Source of the DNA: DATFYM01 sp035315065
GTDB taxonomy: Bacteria > Acidobacteriota > Terriglobia > UBA7540
Reading direction: 5' to 3'
Assembly (NCBI GenBank): GCA_035315065.1
Contig: DATFYM010000160.1
Location: forward strand, 17,091 to 81,090
Length of the DNA stretch: 64,000 nucleotides
The notes below the pieces were generated by a model. That model had not been told where the DNA came from and did not search any database. It worked only from the letters and a program-made list of their open reading frames with translations. The translations under genes and the position numbers were made by a program. Below are positions 24,622 to 38,100 of the stretch, in pieces; the first letter of the stretch is position 1; every line of letters starts with the position of its first letter.

Positions 24622-26853
24622 ATGTTGAATTCGATCGTTCTGCATCATGACGGAAAAAAAGAAGAGAAGTGTGCAATCCGCCGGGCGCGCGCGCCGGCGG
24701 GCGCGCCAGTCGTAGCATTCCTTGCCTTGCTGGTGCTAATCTGTTTTTCGGCGCCAGCATTTGGACAGACGTGGAATGGCAGCGTCAGCAACCTCTGGAA
24801 CAACGCCTCGAACTGGACCCCGAATGGGGTTCCCAATAGCTTCTCCAGCGTCGTTATAACTAATGCGACTAACAACCCGGTGTTGATTAATACTACCGTG
24901 GCCGTCGACAACCTGACGCTTGGCGGCAGTAACTCCGCAACCCTGGATAACGGCCAGGTCCTCGAGCTCTACGGCGGCGCGGGAGCCGGATCCATCAGCA
25001 ACGCGGGGACCATCACCATCAATTCGACTGGCAGTAACACCAACGTGATCCTCGACGGTAATTTCGCGTCCATCGTGACGCTAAGCGGCGGTGGTACCGT
25101 GTCCCTGAGCAACTTTAGCGGTAACGCGGTTTGGAGCCTCGCGAACATTTTCCTCGACAATCAGGAGACCATCCAAGGCTCCGGCCAGATCGGCATTGGC
25201 AGTCCCTCCTTCGCCTTCTGGTTGTTCAACAGTGGGACGATTGACGCCAACCAGTCGGTCGCCCTGAGCATCAGCAACCCGGGCATGACGGCGACCAACA
25301 CGGGCACGCTCGAAGCCACCGCCGGCGGCACCCTCAACCTGATCGACGTCTTCACTAACACGAACGGCCTGATCCGGGCGACCGGCGCCGGTTCGGTGGT
25401 GAACCTGGGCGGCAGCACGATTAACGGCGGCACGCTCACCACCACCACCGGCGGCGAGATCCGCAACAATGGAACTGCCACCGTGAACGGCGTCACGATC
25501 AGCACCGGCAGCACGCTTACCTTGCTCAATGGCGCCACCACCACGATCCAGGGGACGATCACGAACAACGGCACCATGGACCAACACTCGACCGGGAGCA
25601 ACACCGATCTACTGGTCAGCGGCGCCGTTACCCTAACCGGCAGCGGTTCGCTCATCCTGTCCAACAACTCCGCCAACCGCATCTACGGCAGTGGATCGGA
25701 CTCGCTCACCAACGACGTCAATCACACCATCCAAGGCGCGGGCCAAATCGGCATAGGTGGTGCAAACGCCTTCACGCTGGACAATAAGGGGACTATTCTC
25801 GCCAACGATTCGAATACCCTGATCATCGCTCCGGGTAAGCCGTTCACGAATACTGGCACTCTGCAGGTGAATAGCGGCTCCCTGATGCACGTGGAGGGGT
25901 CGGCAGGGTCGTTCACGAACTTCAGCGGCAACACCCTCACCGGCGGCACCTATGCCGTGCACTCCGGGACGCTCCAGATCGACCAGTTGGGTTCGGGCGG
26001 CGGCGAGATCAACACGCTGGGAGACGGCACCGCAGCCACCACCGTCCTCCTGGACGGAGCCAGCGCCGCGATCACTGACCAGACCGGCAAGAACGCCCTC
26101 AATCTCTCCAACGTCGCTGCCAACGCCAGCCTTACCCTCGAGAACGGCAACAACATGACCACGTCGCAATTCACCTTTGCCAACGCCGGTAGCGTGACGG
26201 TGGGGAACGGGAGCACGCTCAACCTTTTTGTGTATAAACAGTCCGGCGGCAGTCTGAAGGTGAACGGCACGCTCAAGGCGGGTACAGCAGCCTCTATCCA
26301 GGCCGGGACGGTTTCCGGCGGCGGCACGATTGTTGGTGTCCTCTTTAACCAGGGGGGTGTCGTCACCGCCTCTGACCCGGGCAGTCCCGATATCCTCACC
26401 ATCAATGGCAGCTACTTGCAGGGTGCGGGCGGGACGCTGGAGGCTTTTCTGGAAGGCACGGTGGCCGGTACCGGCGGCTACAGCCAGTTGGATGTGACCC
26501 GGACAGCAAGCCTGACCGGGGCAGCAAACCTGAGTGGGATGCTGGACGTGGACATGGTCACGGGCAGTAACTTCGACCCAGTAGCAGGCGATGACTTCTT
26601 CGTCCTGCTCGCTGACGGCGGATTCGTCGGCAGCCCGGCGTTAGCGTTGGACACCGCCGATGCCCCGCCGCTGCCGAACGGCGACACCTGGAGCGTGAAC
26701 TACGAAACGACTGGCTGTCCAAACGGGGCAGCCGGCTGCGTGGAACTGCAAGTCAATGCTCCCGTGCCGGAGCCTTCCAGCGTGATCCTGTTTGGCACGG
26801 CGCTGGCGATGGCAGCGTTCCTCGGACTGCGGAAGGCCGTCAGCGGCAGCTAA
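24622..26853 (+). CDS. Large PEP-CTERM protein with beta-strand repeats
   Basis: The 743-residue protein starts at ATG 24622 after AAGGAGGGGGTAATCGC; the ORF nine codons longer lacks this site. A signal peptide (VVAFLALLVLICFSAPAFGQ) is followed by WNGSVSNLWNNASNWTPNG and a long region rich in G, N, T and S with reiterated NTGTLEATAGGTLNL and NNGTATVNGVTIS-like units, typical of parallel beta-helix adhesins. The C-terminus VPEPSSVILFGTALAMAAF followed by LGLRK is a PEP-CTERM sorting signal (VPEP, transmembrane helix, basic tail). It is expected to be processed by exosortase and exposed or released outside. No exosortase gene lies in the window. Confidence 0.88.
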   Translation: MLNSIVLHHDGKKEEKCAIRRARAPAGAPVVAFLALLVLICFSAPAFGQTWNGSVSNLWNNASNWTPNGVPNSFSSVVITNATNNPVLINTTVAVDNLTLGGSNSATLDNGQVLELYGGAGAGSISNAGTITINSTGSNTNVILDGNFASIVTLSGGGTVSLSNFSGNAVWSLANIFLDNQETIQGSGQIGIGSPSFAFWLFNSGTIDANQSVALSISNPGMTATNTGTLEATAGGTLNLIDVFTNTNGLIRATGAGSVVNLGGSTINGGTLTTTTGGEIRNNGTATVNGVTISTGSTLTLLNGATTTIQGTITNNGTMDQHSTGSNTDLLVSGAVTLTGSGSLILSNNSANRIYGSGSDSLTNDVNHTIQGAGQIGIGGANAFTLDNKGTILANDSNTLIIAPGKPFTNTGTLQVNSGSLMHVEGSAGSFTNFSGNTLTGGTYAVHSGTLQIDQLGSGGGEINTLGDGTAATTVLLDGASAAITDQTGKNALNLSNVAANASLTLENGNNMTTSQFTFANAGSVTVGNGSTLNLFVYKQSGGSLKVNGTLKAGTAASIQAGTVSGGGTIVGVLFNQGGVVTASDPGSPDILTINGSYLQGAGGTLEAFLEGTVAGTGGYSQLDVTRTASLTGAANLSGMLDVDMVTGSNFDPVAGDDFFVLLADGGFVGSPALALDTADAPPLPNGDTWSVNYETTGCPNGAAGCVELQVNAPVPEPSSVILFGTALAMAAFLGLRKAVSGS

Positions 26854-26937
26854 CCAGCCGTTACCGCTTGTCATCATCGTGGGGGCGCAAGGCATCGCGC
26901 CCCTACCCACCCCCCACAACAGAACACCCAAAGAGAA

Positions 26938-27057
26938 GCAAGGGTAGCGCAGAGCTGCTTTACAAGCTCTGCGGCACTTTCTAGGAGCTCGCAACTGCCA
27001 AGGAACCCAAGTCGAAAAGCCGCTGAACTTGGAAAGCAGCTCTGCGCTATCCTTGCT
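26938..27057. repeat. Inverted repeat before the DUF1801 gene
   Basis: The left arm AGCAAGGGTAGCGCAGAGCT pairs with the right arm AGCTCTGCGCTATCCTTGCT, and an inner CAAGCTCTGCGG copy gives an alternative fold. A separate GGGGCGC/GCGCCCC hairpin at about 26883-26903 could help end transcription of the PEP-CTERM gene. Confidence 0.55.
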
Positions 27058-27079
27058 GCTCACGGCCGGGAGGACTTCG

Positions 27080-27544
27080 ATGAAAAGCTTCCGGACTGTA
27101 GATGAATACTTATCTGCATTTCCGAAAAAAGTGAGGGACCTCTTAGCTGGGTTGAGAAAGACAATCAGGCAAGCAGCCCCGCAAGCAGAAGAAGTGATCA
27201 GTTACAATATGCCGGCTTTTAAATGGAACGGAATGTTGGTGTGGTACGCCGCGCACAAGGATCACATTGGCTTTTATCCAAGAGCTTCTGCAATTTTAGC
27301 TTTCAAAGACGAATTAGCAGGTTACAAGACCTCGAAGGGCGCAATCCAGTTTCCGATTGAAGAAGGCATTCCGATCAATCTGGTCAAAAAGATAGTCAAG
27401 TTCAGGTTGAAAGAAAACGGACAAAGTCACAAGGGGACCGAGCCCGAACTTCTTCGCGGCGCGCGAAGAAAAAGAGCTTCAACACAGAGTTCACCGGGCC
27501 TTACAGAGGCCACAGAGAAAACGAAGAGCGCCCAAAAAGGCTAG
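27080..27544 (+). CDS. DUF1801-family protein
   Basis: The 154-residue protein starts at ATG 27080 after GGGAGGAC; an ATG at 27029 would extend into the inverted repeat. The sequence MKSFRTVDEYLSAFPKKVRD, EEVISYNMPAFKWNGMLVWYAAHKDHIGFYPR and FKDELAGYKTSKGAIQFPIEEGIPINLVKKIVKFR matches DUF1801/YdhG-like proteins, small cytoplasmic proteins of unknown function. The last 30 or so residues (RRKRASTQSSPGLTEATEKT) come from a word-repeat element rather than the family. Base composition is AT-richer than neighbours, suggesting recent transfer. Confidence 0.85.
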   Translation: MKSFRTVDEYLSAFPKKVRDLLAGLRKTIRQAAPQAEEVISYNMPAFKWNGMLVWYAAHKDHIGFYPRASAILAFKDELAGYKTSKGAIQFPIEEGIPINLVKKIVKFRLKENGQSHKGTEPELLRGARRKRASTQSSPGLTEATEKTKSAQKG

Positions 27545-27685
27545 CCTCGGTCGAGCCCCTCCCGGCAAATGCTCTCGTGGTGAACCACGGGCGGCCACGG
27601 AGCAGGCCTCCCCAAGTTGTTTTCTATGCGGTCTCCGTGAAGCCCCCATGACCTCTGTGTTGAGATCTTCCTTTTGGTTGCGGCC
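27480..27685. repeat. Short-word palindrome (ACACAGAG / CTCTGTG)
   Basis: Left words CAACACAGAGTTCACCGGG and CAGAGGCCACAGAGAAAA face ATGACCTCTGTGTTGAGATC on the right. It spans the end of the DUF1801 gene and the gap before the sigma factor. Confidence 0.55.
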
Positions 27686-27696
27686 ACTGCCGCGCT

Positions 27697-28983
27697 ATGA
27701 CAGAGGAACCTTTGGCCATTCCGATTGAGGATCTCCTGCGCGAACTCGCGCCGCAGGTGCTCGGCGCCGTGGTCCGGCGCTTCCATGACTTCGCCGCCGC
27801 CGAGGACGCCGTTCAGGAGGCGTTGATGGCCGCGGTCATTCAATGGCCGCGGGAAGGCATGCCCGACAATCCTCGTGGCTGGCTGATTCAAGTCGCCGCG
27901 CGCCGCATGACGGATTACCTGCGCAGCGAGGAGGCCCGGCGGCGCAGGGAAAGCACGGTGGCTATGGAGACTGGCGAGCAGGCGCCGGCGGCTGACATTC
28001 ACCATGAAACGGAGCAGGACGACAGGCTCACCCTGCTCTTCATGTGCTGTCATCCTGCCCTGACCCAGTCGTCCGCGATCGCCTTGACGTTGCGGGCGGT
28101 GGGCGGCTTGACCACGGCCGAAATCGCCAAGGCGTTCCTGGTTCCCGAGGCGACCATGGCGCAGCGGATCAGCCGGGCCAAGCAAAGCATCAAGTCTTCC
28201 GGCGTGCCCTTCCAACTGCCGACCAGCCAAGAGCGGGCCCAACGGCTCCGCGCGGTGCTGCACGTGCTCTACCTGATCTTCAACGAGGGCTACACCAGTA
28301 GCGCCGGGCCGCAGGTGCAGCGGCTCGAACTCGCCCGTGAAGCAATTCGCCTGACGCGATCCGTTCACGCCTTGCTCCCGGACGATGGAGAGGTCGCGGG
28401 ACTGCTGGCGCTCATGCTGTTGACCGATGCTCGCCGCCTGGCACGGACGGGACCGGACGGGGAGTTGATCCCACTCACCAAGCAGGACCGAACTCTGTGG
28501 GATCAGGGGAACATTTCCGAGGGCATCGCGCTCCTGACCGCAGCCCTATCGAAGGGATCCATTGGCGCGTACCAGTTGCAGGCGGCCATCGCCGCCGTTC
28601 ACGACGAAGCGGCTCGAGCCGAGGATACTGACTGGCCACAGATCCTGGCGCTGTATGAGCTCCTGAGACGCATGTCCGACAACCCTATGGTCGCGCTGAA
28701 TCACGCCATCGCCGCAGCCATGGTGCACGGTCCATCCAAGGGACTCGACCTGCTAAGAGCCCTCGACTCTGATCCACGAATTTCCGGCCATCATCGCCTC
28801 GACGCGGTTCGTGCCCATCTGCTGGAAATGGCTGGCGACCATACCGCCGCAATCACCCACTACCGGATCGCCGCCGGTCGCACGACAAACATACCGGAAC
28901 GGAATTACCTCATCACGCAAGCGGCTCGGCTCAGCGAGAGCACAACAAGCCCCGATGGGACGATTCCATGCCCTGATCAATAG
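27697..28983 (+). CDS. ECF42-group RNA polymerase sigma factor with C-terminal TPR-like extension
   Basis: The 428-residue protein has sigma-70 region 2 (LLRELAPQVLGAVVRRFHDF, AEDAVQEALMAAV, NPRGWLIQVAARRMTDYLR) and region 4 (LTLRAVGGLTTAEIAKAFLV and TMAQRISRAKQSIK). A long C-terminal domain carries the ECF42 hallmarks VLYLIFNEGYTSS and LLPDDGEVAGLLALMLLTDAR, followed by TPR-like helices to about residue 410. Group ECF42 factors lack an anti-sigma factor and depend on this extension. They are linked to YCII/DGPF proteins; two such genes with matching promoters lie 4 kb upstream. Its own upstream region has no such promoter. No Shine-Dalgarno is evident. Confidence 0.93.
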   Translation: MTEEPLAIPIEDLLRELAPQVLGAVVRRFHDFAAAEDAVQEALMAAVIQWPREGMPDNPRGWLIQVAARRMTDYLRSEEARRRRESTVAMETGEQAPAADIHHETEQDDRLTLLFMCCHPALTQSSAIALTLRAVGGLTTAEIAKAFLVPEATMAQRISRAKQSIKSSGVPFQLPTSQERAQRLRAVLHVLYLIFNEGYTSSAGPQVQRLELAREAIRLTRSVHALLPDDGEVAGLLALMLLTDARRLARTGPDGELIPLTKQDRTLWDQGNISEGIALLTAALSKGSIGAYQLQAAIAAVHDEAARAEDTDWPQILALYELLRRMSDNPMVALNHAIAAAMVHGPSKGLDLLRALDSDPRISGHHRLDAVRAHLLEMAGDHTAAITHYRIAAGRTTNIPERNYLITQAARLSESTTSPDGTIPCPDQ

Positions 28984-29053
28984 GGACCCGAAGGGCCCGC
29001 CCCCAGCGAGCGAGAGGATTTCATACGGCCCGAGTTTGGCTCCCGCATCAGGT

Positions 29054-31948
<2,895 letters not shown>

Positions 31949-32294
31949 CGGTACCTTGAATTATACAGGAGAATTGGTCCGCTACAGTCACTGACAGCGA
32001 AAGACAATGGCAGCGAAGTGCAGGCCTTTGGCCTGCCCATCCAGTTCGGTGAACGTCTGGCGGAAAAGGGGATGCAGGTCACCCTATCACCTTTTGGCGA
32101 TCTGCCCAGATCACGGGGTACTGGGACACTACGCAAACTGGTAGCGCAGGCACAGCGAGCAGCCGCGATGGAGAGAAGGCTAGCACGAATCGTGGTCGGG
32201 TGACCAAAATTAAAGCGCCTAAATGTGCCTGGACCCAAATCTATACAGAAGGACATAAGTCAGCGACAACCGCCGGGCACGGTTGGCATGATAC

Positions 32295-32309
32295 TGTCTG
32301 AATCAGACA
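32295..32309. promoter_or_regulatory. 15-bp perfect palindrome, possible operator
   Basis: TGTCTGA-A-TCAGACA lies about 85 bp before the start of the small exported gene at 32393. A TTGACT at about 32334 with a weak -10 could be its promoter, so a repressor or activator site is plausible. The rest of 31949-32392 contains only a short AGGCC/GGCCT hairpin near 32023 and no recognised gene. Confidence 0.45.
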
Positions 32310-32392
32310 TTGCCAATTAGTATTGATTGAACCTTGACTGTTGATTCGATTGTAGCCTATGCTCAGAGCATGGAAACCTGGAGGCGCGGCCG

Positions 32393-32911
32393 ATGAAAGC
32401 AACCGCAAGGCTTACCAAAAACGCTGTTGTAGGAACCGTCTTGCTGATGTTCATCGCCTCGTTGGGCTTGGCGAGAGCGCTGCCGGATCAACCGTTGTCG
32501 AAGGACGACATCACGGTGCTTCTGCTCGCGGCCTCGCAGAGCACCAAAATCATTCAGACGGTTGAACAGCGGGGCGTTGATTTCCAGATGAGCCCGGACC
32601 TGGCAAAGAAGTTCCATGATCTTGGTGCCAGCGACGATTTAATCGAGGCCTTGAAAGCCGGTAATAAAGCCGCGACGGCCCACGCGGCGACGGCAGCAGG
32701 AACCGAACCCAACTCCCCTAATCCCCCGGTTGTGAGGCCCGCGGCGGCGCCTCAGGGCAAGCCGGGCACCACGATTCTGATGGATGACGGATTCGAATAC
32801 AGCGTGGTTGATTATGGGGTGGGTCAAGTCGGTCGAGCACAAAACCGGCCAGCGCTCGCTGCCCGCCCGTGGGAGACCTGGGACCCTCGACCAGGTGACA
32901 AGGTGCGCTGA
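32393..32911 (+). CDS. Small exported protein, N-domain of unknown function
   Basis: The 172-residue protein follows GGAGGCGCGGCCG. A signal peptide (AVVGTVLLMFIASLGLARALP) precedes a helical domain (LSKDDITVLLLAASQSTKII, GVDFQMSPDLAKKFHDLGASDDLIEALK, about 35-90). I have seen similar modules at the start of larger exported acidobacterial and planctomycete proteins. After a Pro/Ala linker the C-terminus (GRAQNRPALAARPWETWDPR) has low similarity to anything and runs up to the tandem array, so the gene may have been truncated. Function unknown. Confidence 0.7.
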   Translation: MKATARLTKNAVVGTVLLMFIASLGLARALPDQPLSKDDITVLLLAASQSTKIIQTVEQRGVDFQMSPDLAKKFHDLGASDDLIEALKAGNKAATAHAATAAGTEPNSPNPPVVRPAAAPQGKPGTTILMDDGFEYSVVDYGVGQVGRAQNRPALAARPWETWDPRPGDKVR

Positions 32912-32923
32912 GACTTTCTTTGG

Positions 32924-33598
32924 AAACGAAGCCACCGAGTTGATTGATAACAAAGGATCGGACCTTACGAAAACCAGGAACGAAGCCACCGTTTGGGGGC
33001 CGGAAGACAGTGGTCAGCAAGCAGCAGCCGGAAGGCAGGAGGCAGTCGGCAGTAGGGAGTCGGCGAGAAGGCGGTAGTGACACGTCAAGCTGGTCGCTAA
33101 GGGCTGAAAGCTCAGATTTTTTTGAGAAACGGAGCCACCGAGTTGATTGATAACAAAGGATCGGGCCTTACGAAAACCAGGAACGAAGCCACCGTTTGGG
33201 GGCCGGAAGACGGTAGGCAGGAGGCAGCGCAGCCGGCAGAAAGGAGGCAGTCAGCGGTAGGCAGTCGGCGAAAAGGCGGTGTGGCGCGGCAAGCTGGCCG
33301 CTGAGGGCTGAAAGCTGAGAGTTTTTTGAAAAACGAAGCCACCGAGTTGATTGATAACAAAGGATCGGGCCTTACGAAAACCAGGAACGAAGCCACCGTT
33401 TGGGGCCGGAAGACAGTAGTCAGGAGGCAGCGCAGCGGGCAGGAGGCAGTCAGCAGTAGGCAGTCGGCGAAAGGGCGGTGCTGGCACGGCAAGCTGGTCG
33501 CCGAGGGTTGAAAGCTGAGAGTTTTTGAAAAACGAAGCCACTGAGTTGATTGATAACAAAGGATCGGGCCTTACGAAAACCAGGAACGAAGCCACCGG
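32924..33598. repeat. Tandem array of ~200-bp non-coding units (3.3 copies)
   Basis: Units begin at 32924, 33127, 33331 and 33530 (periods 203, 204 and 199 bp). Each has a nearly invariant core of about 75 bp bounded by ACGAAGCCACCG direct repeats and containing GTTGATTGATAACAAAGGAT and CCTTACGAAAACCAGGAACG. A variable part of reiterated GGCAGGAGGCAGTCGGCAGT-like words follows, then GGGCTGAAAGCTGAGAG with a T-run. The last unit stops after its core. Periods are not multiples of three and no frame persists, so it looks like an RNA or structural element. It is not a CRISPR array. Confidence 0.8.
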
Positions 33599-33599
33599 G

Positions 33600-33772
33600 A
33601 AGGTAGATGGTATACGGTAGACGGCATAAGGGGAAGGAGGGGTTGGGGTTTGGGTTTCGGGATTCGCAGAAGAAGACGGCCCCAAATCCATTCCTCTCTG
33701 CGAATCCCCAGACTCCGAATCCCGAAACCCGTCTTACCCTTTATGCCATATGCCACCTACCATCTACCTGGG
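33600..33772. repeat. Doubly nested short-word palindrome (GGTAGATGG and GGGTTTCGGGATTCG families)
   Basis: Outer words GGTAGATGGTATACGGTAGA pair with ATGCCACCTACCATCTACCT. Inner words GGGTTTCGGGATTCGCAGA pair with TCTGCGAATCCCCAGACTCC and GAATCCCGAAACCC. It follows directly on the truncated fourth unit of the tandem array. Confidence 0.65.
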
Positions 33773-33782
33773 TCGAAATGAA

Positions 33783-33900
33783 GGAGGGTCCCACTATGTT
33801 GATGAAAAAAAAGGACCGAAAAAACTCATTTGGGAGGGTCCCACTATATTGATGAAAACAAATCAGCTTAGCACGTGATAACCCACTATATTCATGAAAA
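33783..33900 (+). repeat. Three copies of GGGTCCCACTAT-TTGATGAAAA
   Basis: Copies at 33783-33808, 33832-33859 and a shorter one at 33882-33900 share CCCACTATnTTnATGAAAA; the first two are preceded by GGAGGGTC. AAGGAGGGTCCCAC also occurs near 51752. These could be transposon-end remnants or protein-binding iterons upstream of the SET gene. The AT-rich tract is unlike the rest of the window. Confidence 0.55.
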
Positions 33901-33993
33901 GACGAATAGTTAGGATTAACGCCAACTGAAGGCTCAAGACCGAGGCTGACCCAAACCGGTATTCACCTGACTGAACTGAAGTTTGACTTTGCT

Positions 33994-34425
33994 ATGCCCA
34001 CCACTCCGAAGATTGATCCCAAATACTGCTGCTTCCGCCTGAGGCTCGGCCAATCGAAGATCCACCGCTGGGGCGTCTACGCCGACGAGGCGATTCCCGC
34101 CAATCGCAAGGTGATCGAGTACACGGGAGAGAAGATCGACAAGGCCGAGGCGGACCGCCGTACGCATTCTCCTTACCTGTTCGTTCTCGATGAGGATTGG
34201 ATGCTCGACGGCGATGTGGGCGGATCGGGAGCCGAGTTCGTCAATCACTCGTGTGCGCCGAACCTCGTGACGCGCATCATGAAGAAGCACATCCTTTACA
34301 TGAGCCTGCGCCGGATCCGAAAGGGCGAGGAGCTGACGGTCGATTACAACTACGACGACACTGACGAAACCATTCGCTGCGCGTGCGGGGCAACGAGTTG
34401 CCGGGGTACGATCAACATCCTGTAG
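33994..34425 (+). CDS. SET-domain protein methyltransferase
   Basis: The 143-residue protein has the core SET motifs IHRWGVYADEAIPANRKVIEYTGE, EFVNHSCAPN (the NHSC SAM-binding and pseudoknot motif), and GEELTVDYNYD, followed by a post-SET-like CACGATSCRGTINIL cysteine cluster that could bind zinc. It would transfer methyl groups from SAM to a lysine of a protein, probably cytoplasmic. No pre-SET is present. No clear ribosome binding site precedes the ATG. Bacterial SET proteins are often suspected of eukaryotic origin; the target is unknown. Confidence 0.92.
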   Translation: MPTTPKIDPKYCCFRLRLGQSKIHRWGVYADEAIPANRKVIEYTGEKIDKAEADRRTHSPYLFVLDEDWMLDGDVGGSGAEFVNHSCAPNLVTRIMKKHILYMSLRRIRKGEELTVDYNYDDTDETIRCACGATSCRGTINIL

Positions 34426-34618
34426 GGAACAGGGAACAGGGAATAGGGAACAGGGAGCAGCGAAGAGGGAAGAGCGAAGAGGGAAGAGGAAGCGTTCGAG
34501 TTTCGAATTTGCGAATTTCGAGCTTCGAGTTTCCAGTTTCGAGTTTCCAGTTTCTATTTTCGATCTTCGAGTTTCCATTTTCGATTTTCGCTTTTCGATT
34601 TTCGAGTTTCGTTATAAT
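34425..34618. repeat. Short-word tract (AGGGAACAG then TTTCGAGTTTC)
   Basis: Reiterated AGGGAACAGGGAATAGGG words are followed by GAAGAGGGAAGAG, then GAGTTTCGAATTTGCGAATT and many GATTTTCGAGTTTC words. Here the arms are mainly tandem, not clearly inverted. It starts at the SET stop codon and ends before the histidine-kinase gene. Confidence 0.55.
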
Positions 34619-34661
34619 CGAACCGGAGCCAAACGAGCGGCAAGAAGCGAAGTGAGGGTTC

Positions 34662-37612
<2,951 letters not shown>

Positions 37613-37613
37613 T

Positions 37614-37988
37614 ATGAAGCGTATTCTCATTATCGACGACGAAGACGATGTGCGGGAAGTGGCGCAGATGAGTCTCGAGACCTCGGGCAATTGGGAGGTC
37701 CTGACCGCGAGCTCCGGGCCCGAGGGTCTTGCCAAGGCGCACACCGAGCAGCCCGATGTGATCCTGCTGGACATCATGATGCCGGGCATGGACGGCGCCA
37801 CCGCCTTTCGGCGCTTGCGGAGCGATCCCCGCACCGGGCACATTCCGGTAATTTTCTTCACCGCCAAGACGCAGGCGGCAGACCGACGGCACTTCGACGG
37901 CTTGGGGGCAGCGGTGATCGTCAAACCGTTCGATCCCTTGACATTGGCTAGCGAGGTAGCGGGAGCGATGGACTGTAGAAGAGAATGA
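37614..37988 (+). CDS. Single-domain response regulator
   Basis: The 124-residue protein is one receiver domain: acidic DDEDDVRE, phosphorylation site Asp53 in VILLDIMMPGMDG, conserved Thr/Ser in IFFTAKT and Lys in VIVKPFDP. It probably relays phosphate from the hybrid kinase upstream. The ATG directly follows a word palindrome and has no evident Shine-Dalgarno. The C-terminal MDCRRE runs into the next word element. Confidence 0.92.
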   Translation: MKRILIIDDEDDVREVAQMSLETSGNWEVLTASSGPEGLAKAHTEQPDVILLDIMMPGMDGATAFRRLRSDPRTGHIPVIFFTAKTQAADRRHFDGLGAAVIVKPFDPLTLASEVAGAMDCRRE

Positions 37989-38072
37989 TGAATTATGAAT
38001 GATGAACAGAAGACAAGGTCTTCGAGGTCTTCAGTTCATCATTCATCGTTCATAGTTCATCGTTCATAACTT
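37983..38072. repeat. Short-word palindrome (GATGAATTATG / TTCATCG-TTCATAG)
   Basis: Left GATGAATTATGAATGATGAA pairs with right TTCATCATTCATCGTTCATA; the inner GTCTTCGAGGTCTTC is a short direct repeat. It lies between the two response-regulator genes and is a close relative of the element at 37463. Confidence 0.65.
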
Positions 38073-38100
38073 TACGCCGTCTACCTGCAATGGAGTTGGA

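Noticed and set aside
24645..26405. Minus-strand ORFs opposite the PEP-CTERM gene
   Set aside because: Valine/proline-rich shadow frames caused by the repetitive NTG-rich coding strand.
32295..32309. tRNA or riboswitch in the leader of the small exported gene
   Set aside because: Only a simple palindrome is present; no T-loop consensus or riboswitch core was found, and no tRNA was found anywhere in the window.
32924..33598. CRISPR array
   Set aside because: Units are about 200 bp with a 75-bp core, and no cas genes are present; spacing and length are wrong for CRISPR.
32924..33598. Open frames in the ~200-bp array, both strands
   Set aside because: Periods of 203, 204 and 199 bp shift the frame between units and the translations have no domain; the repeats look non-coding.
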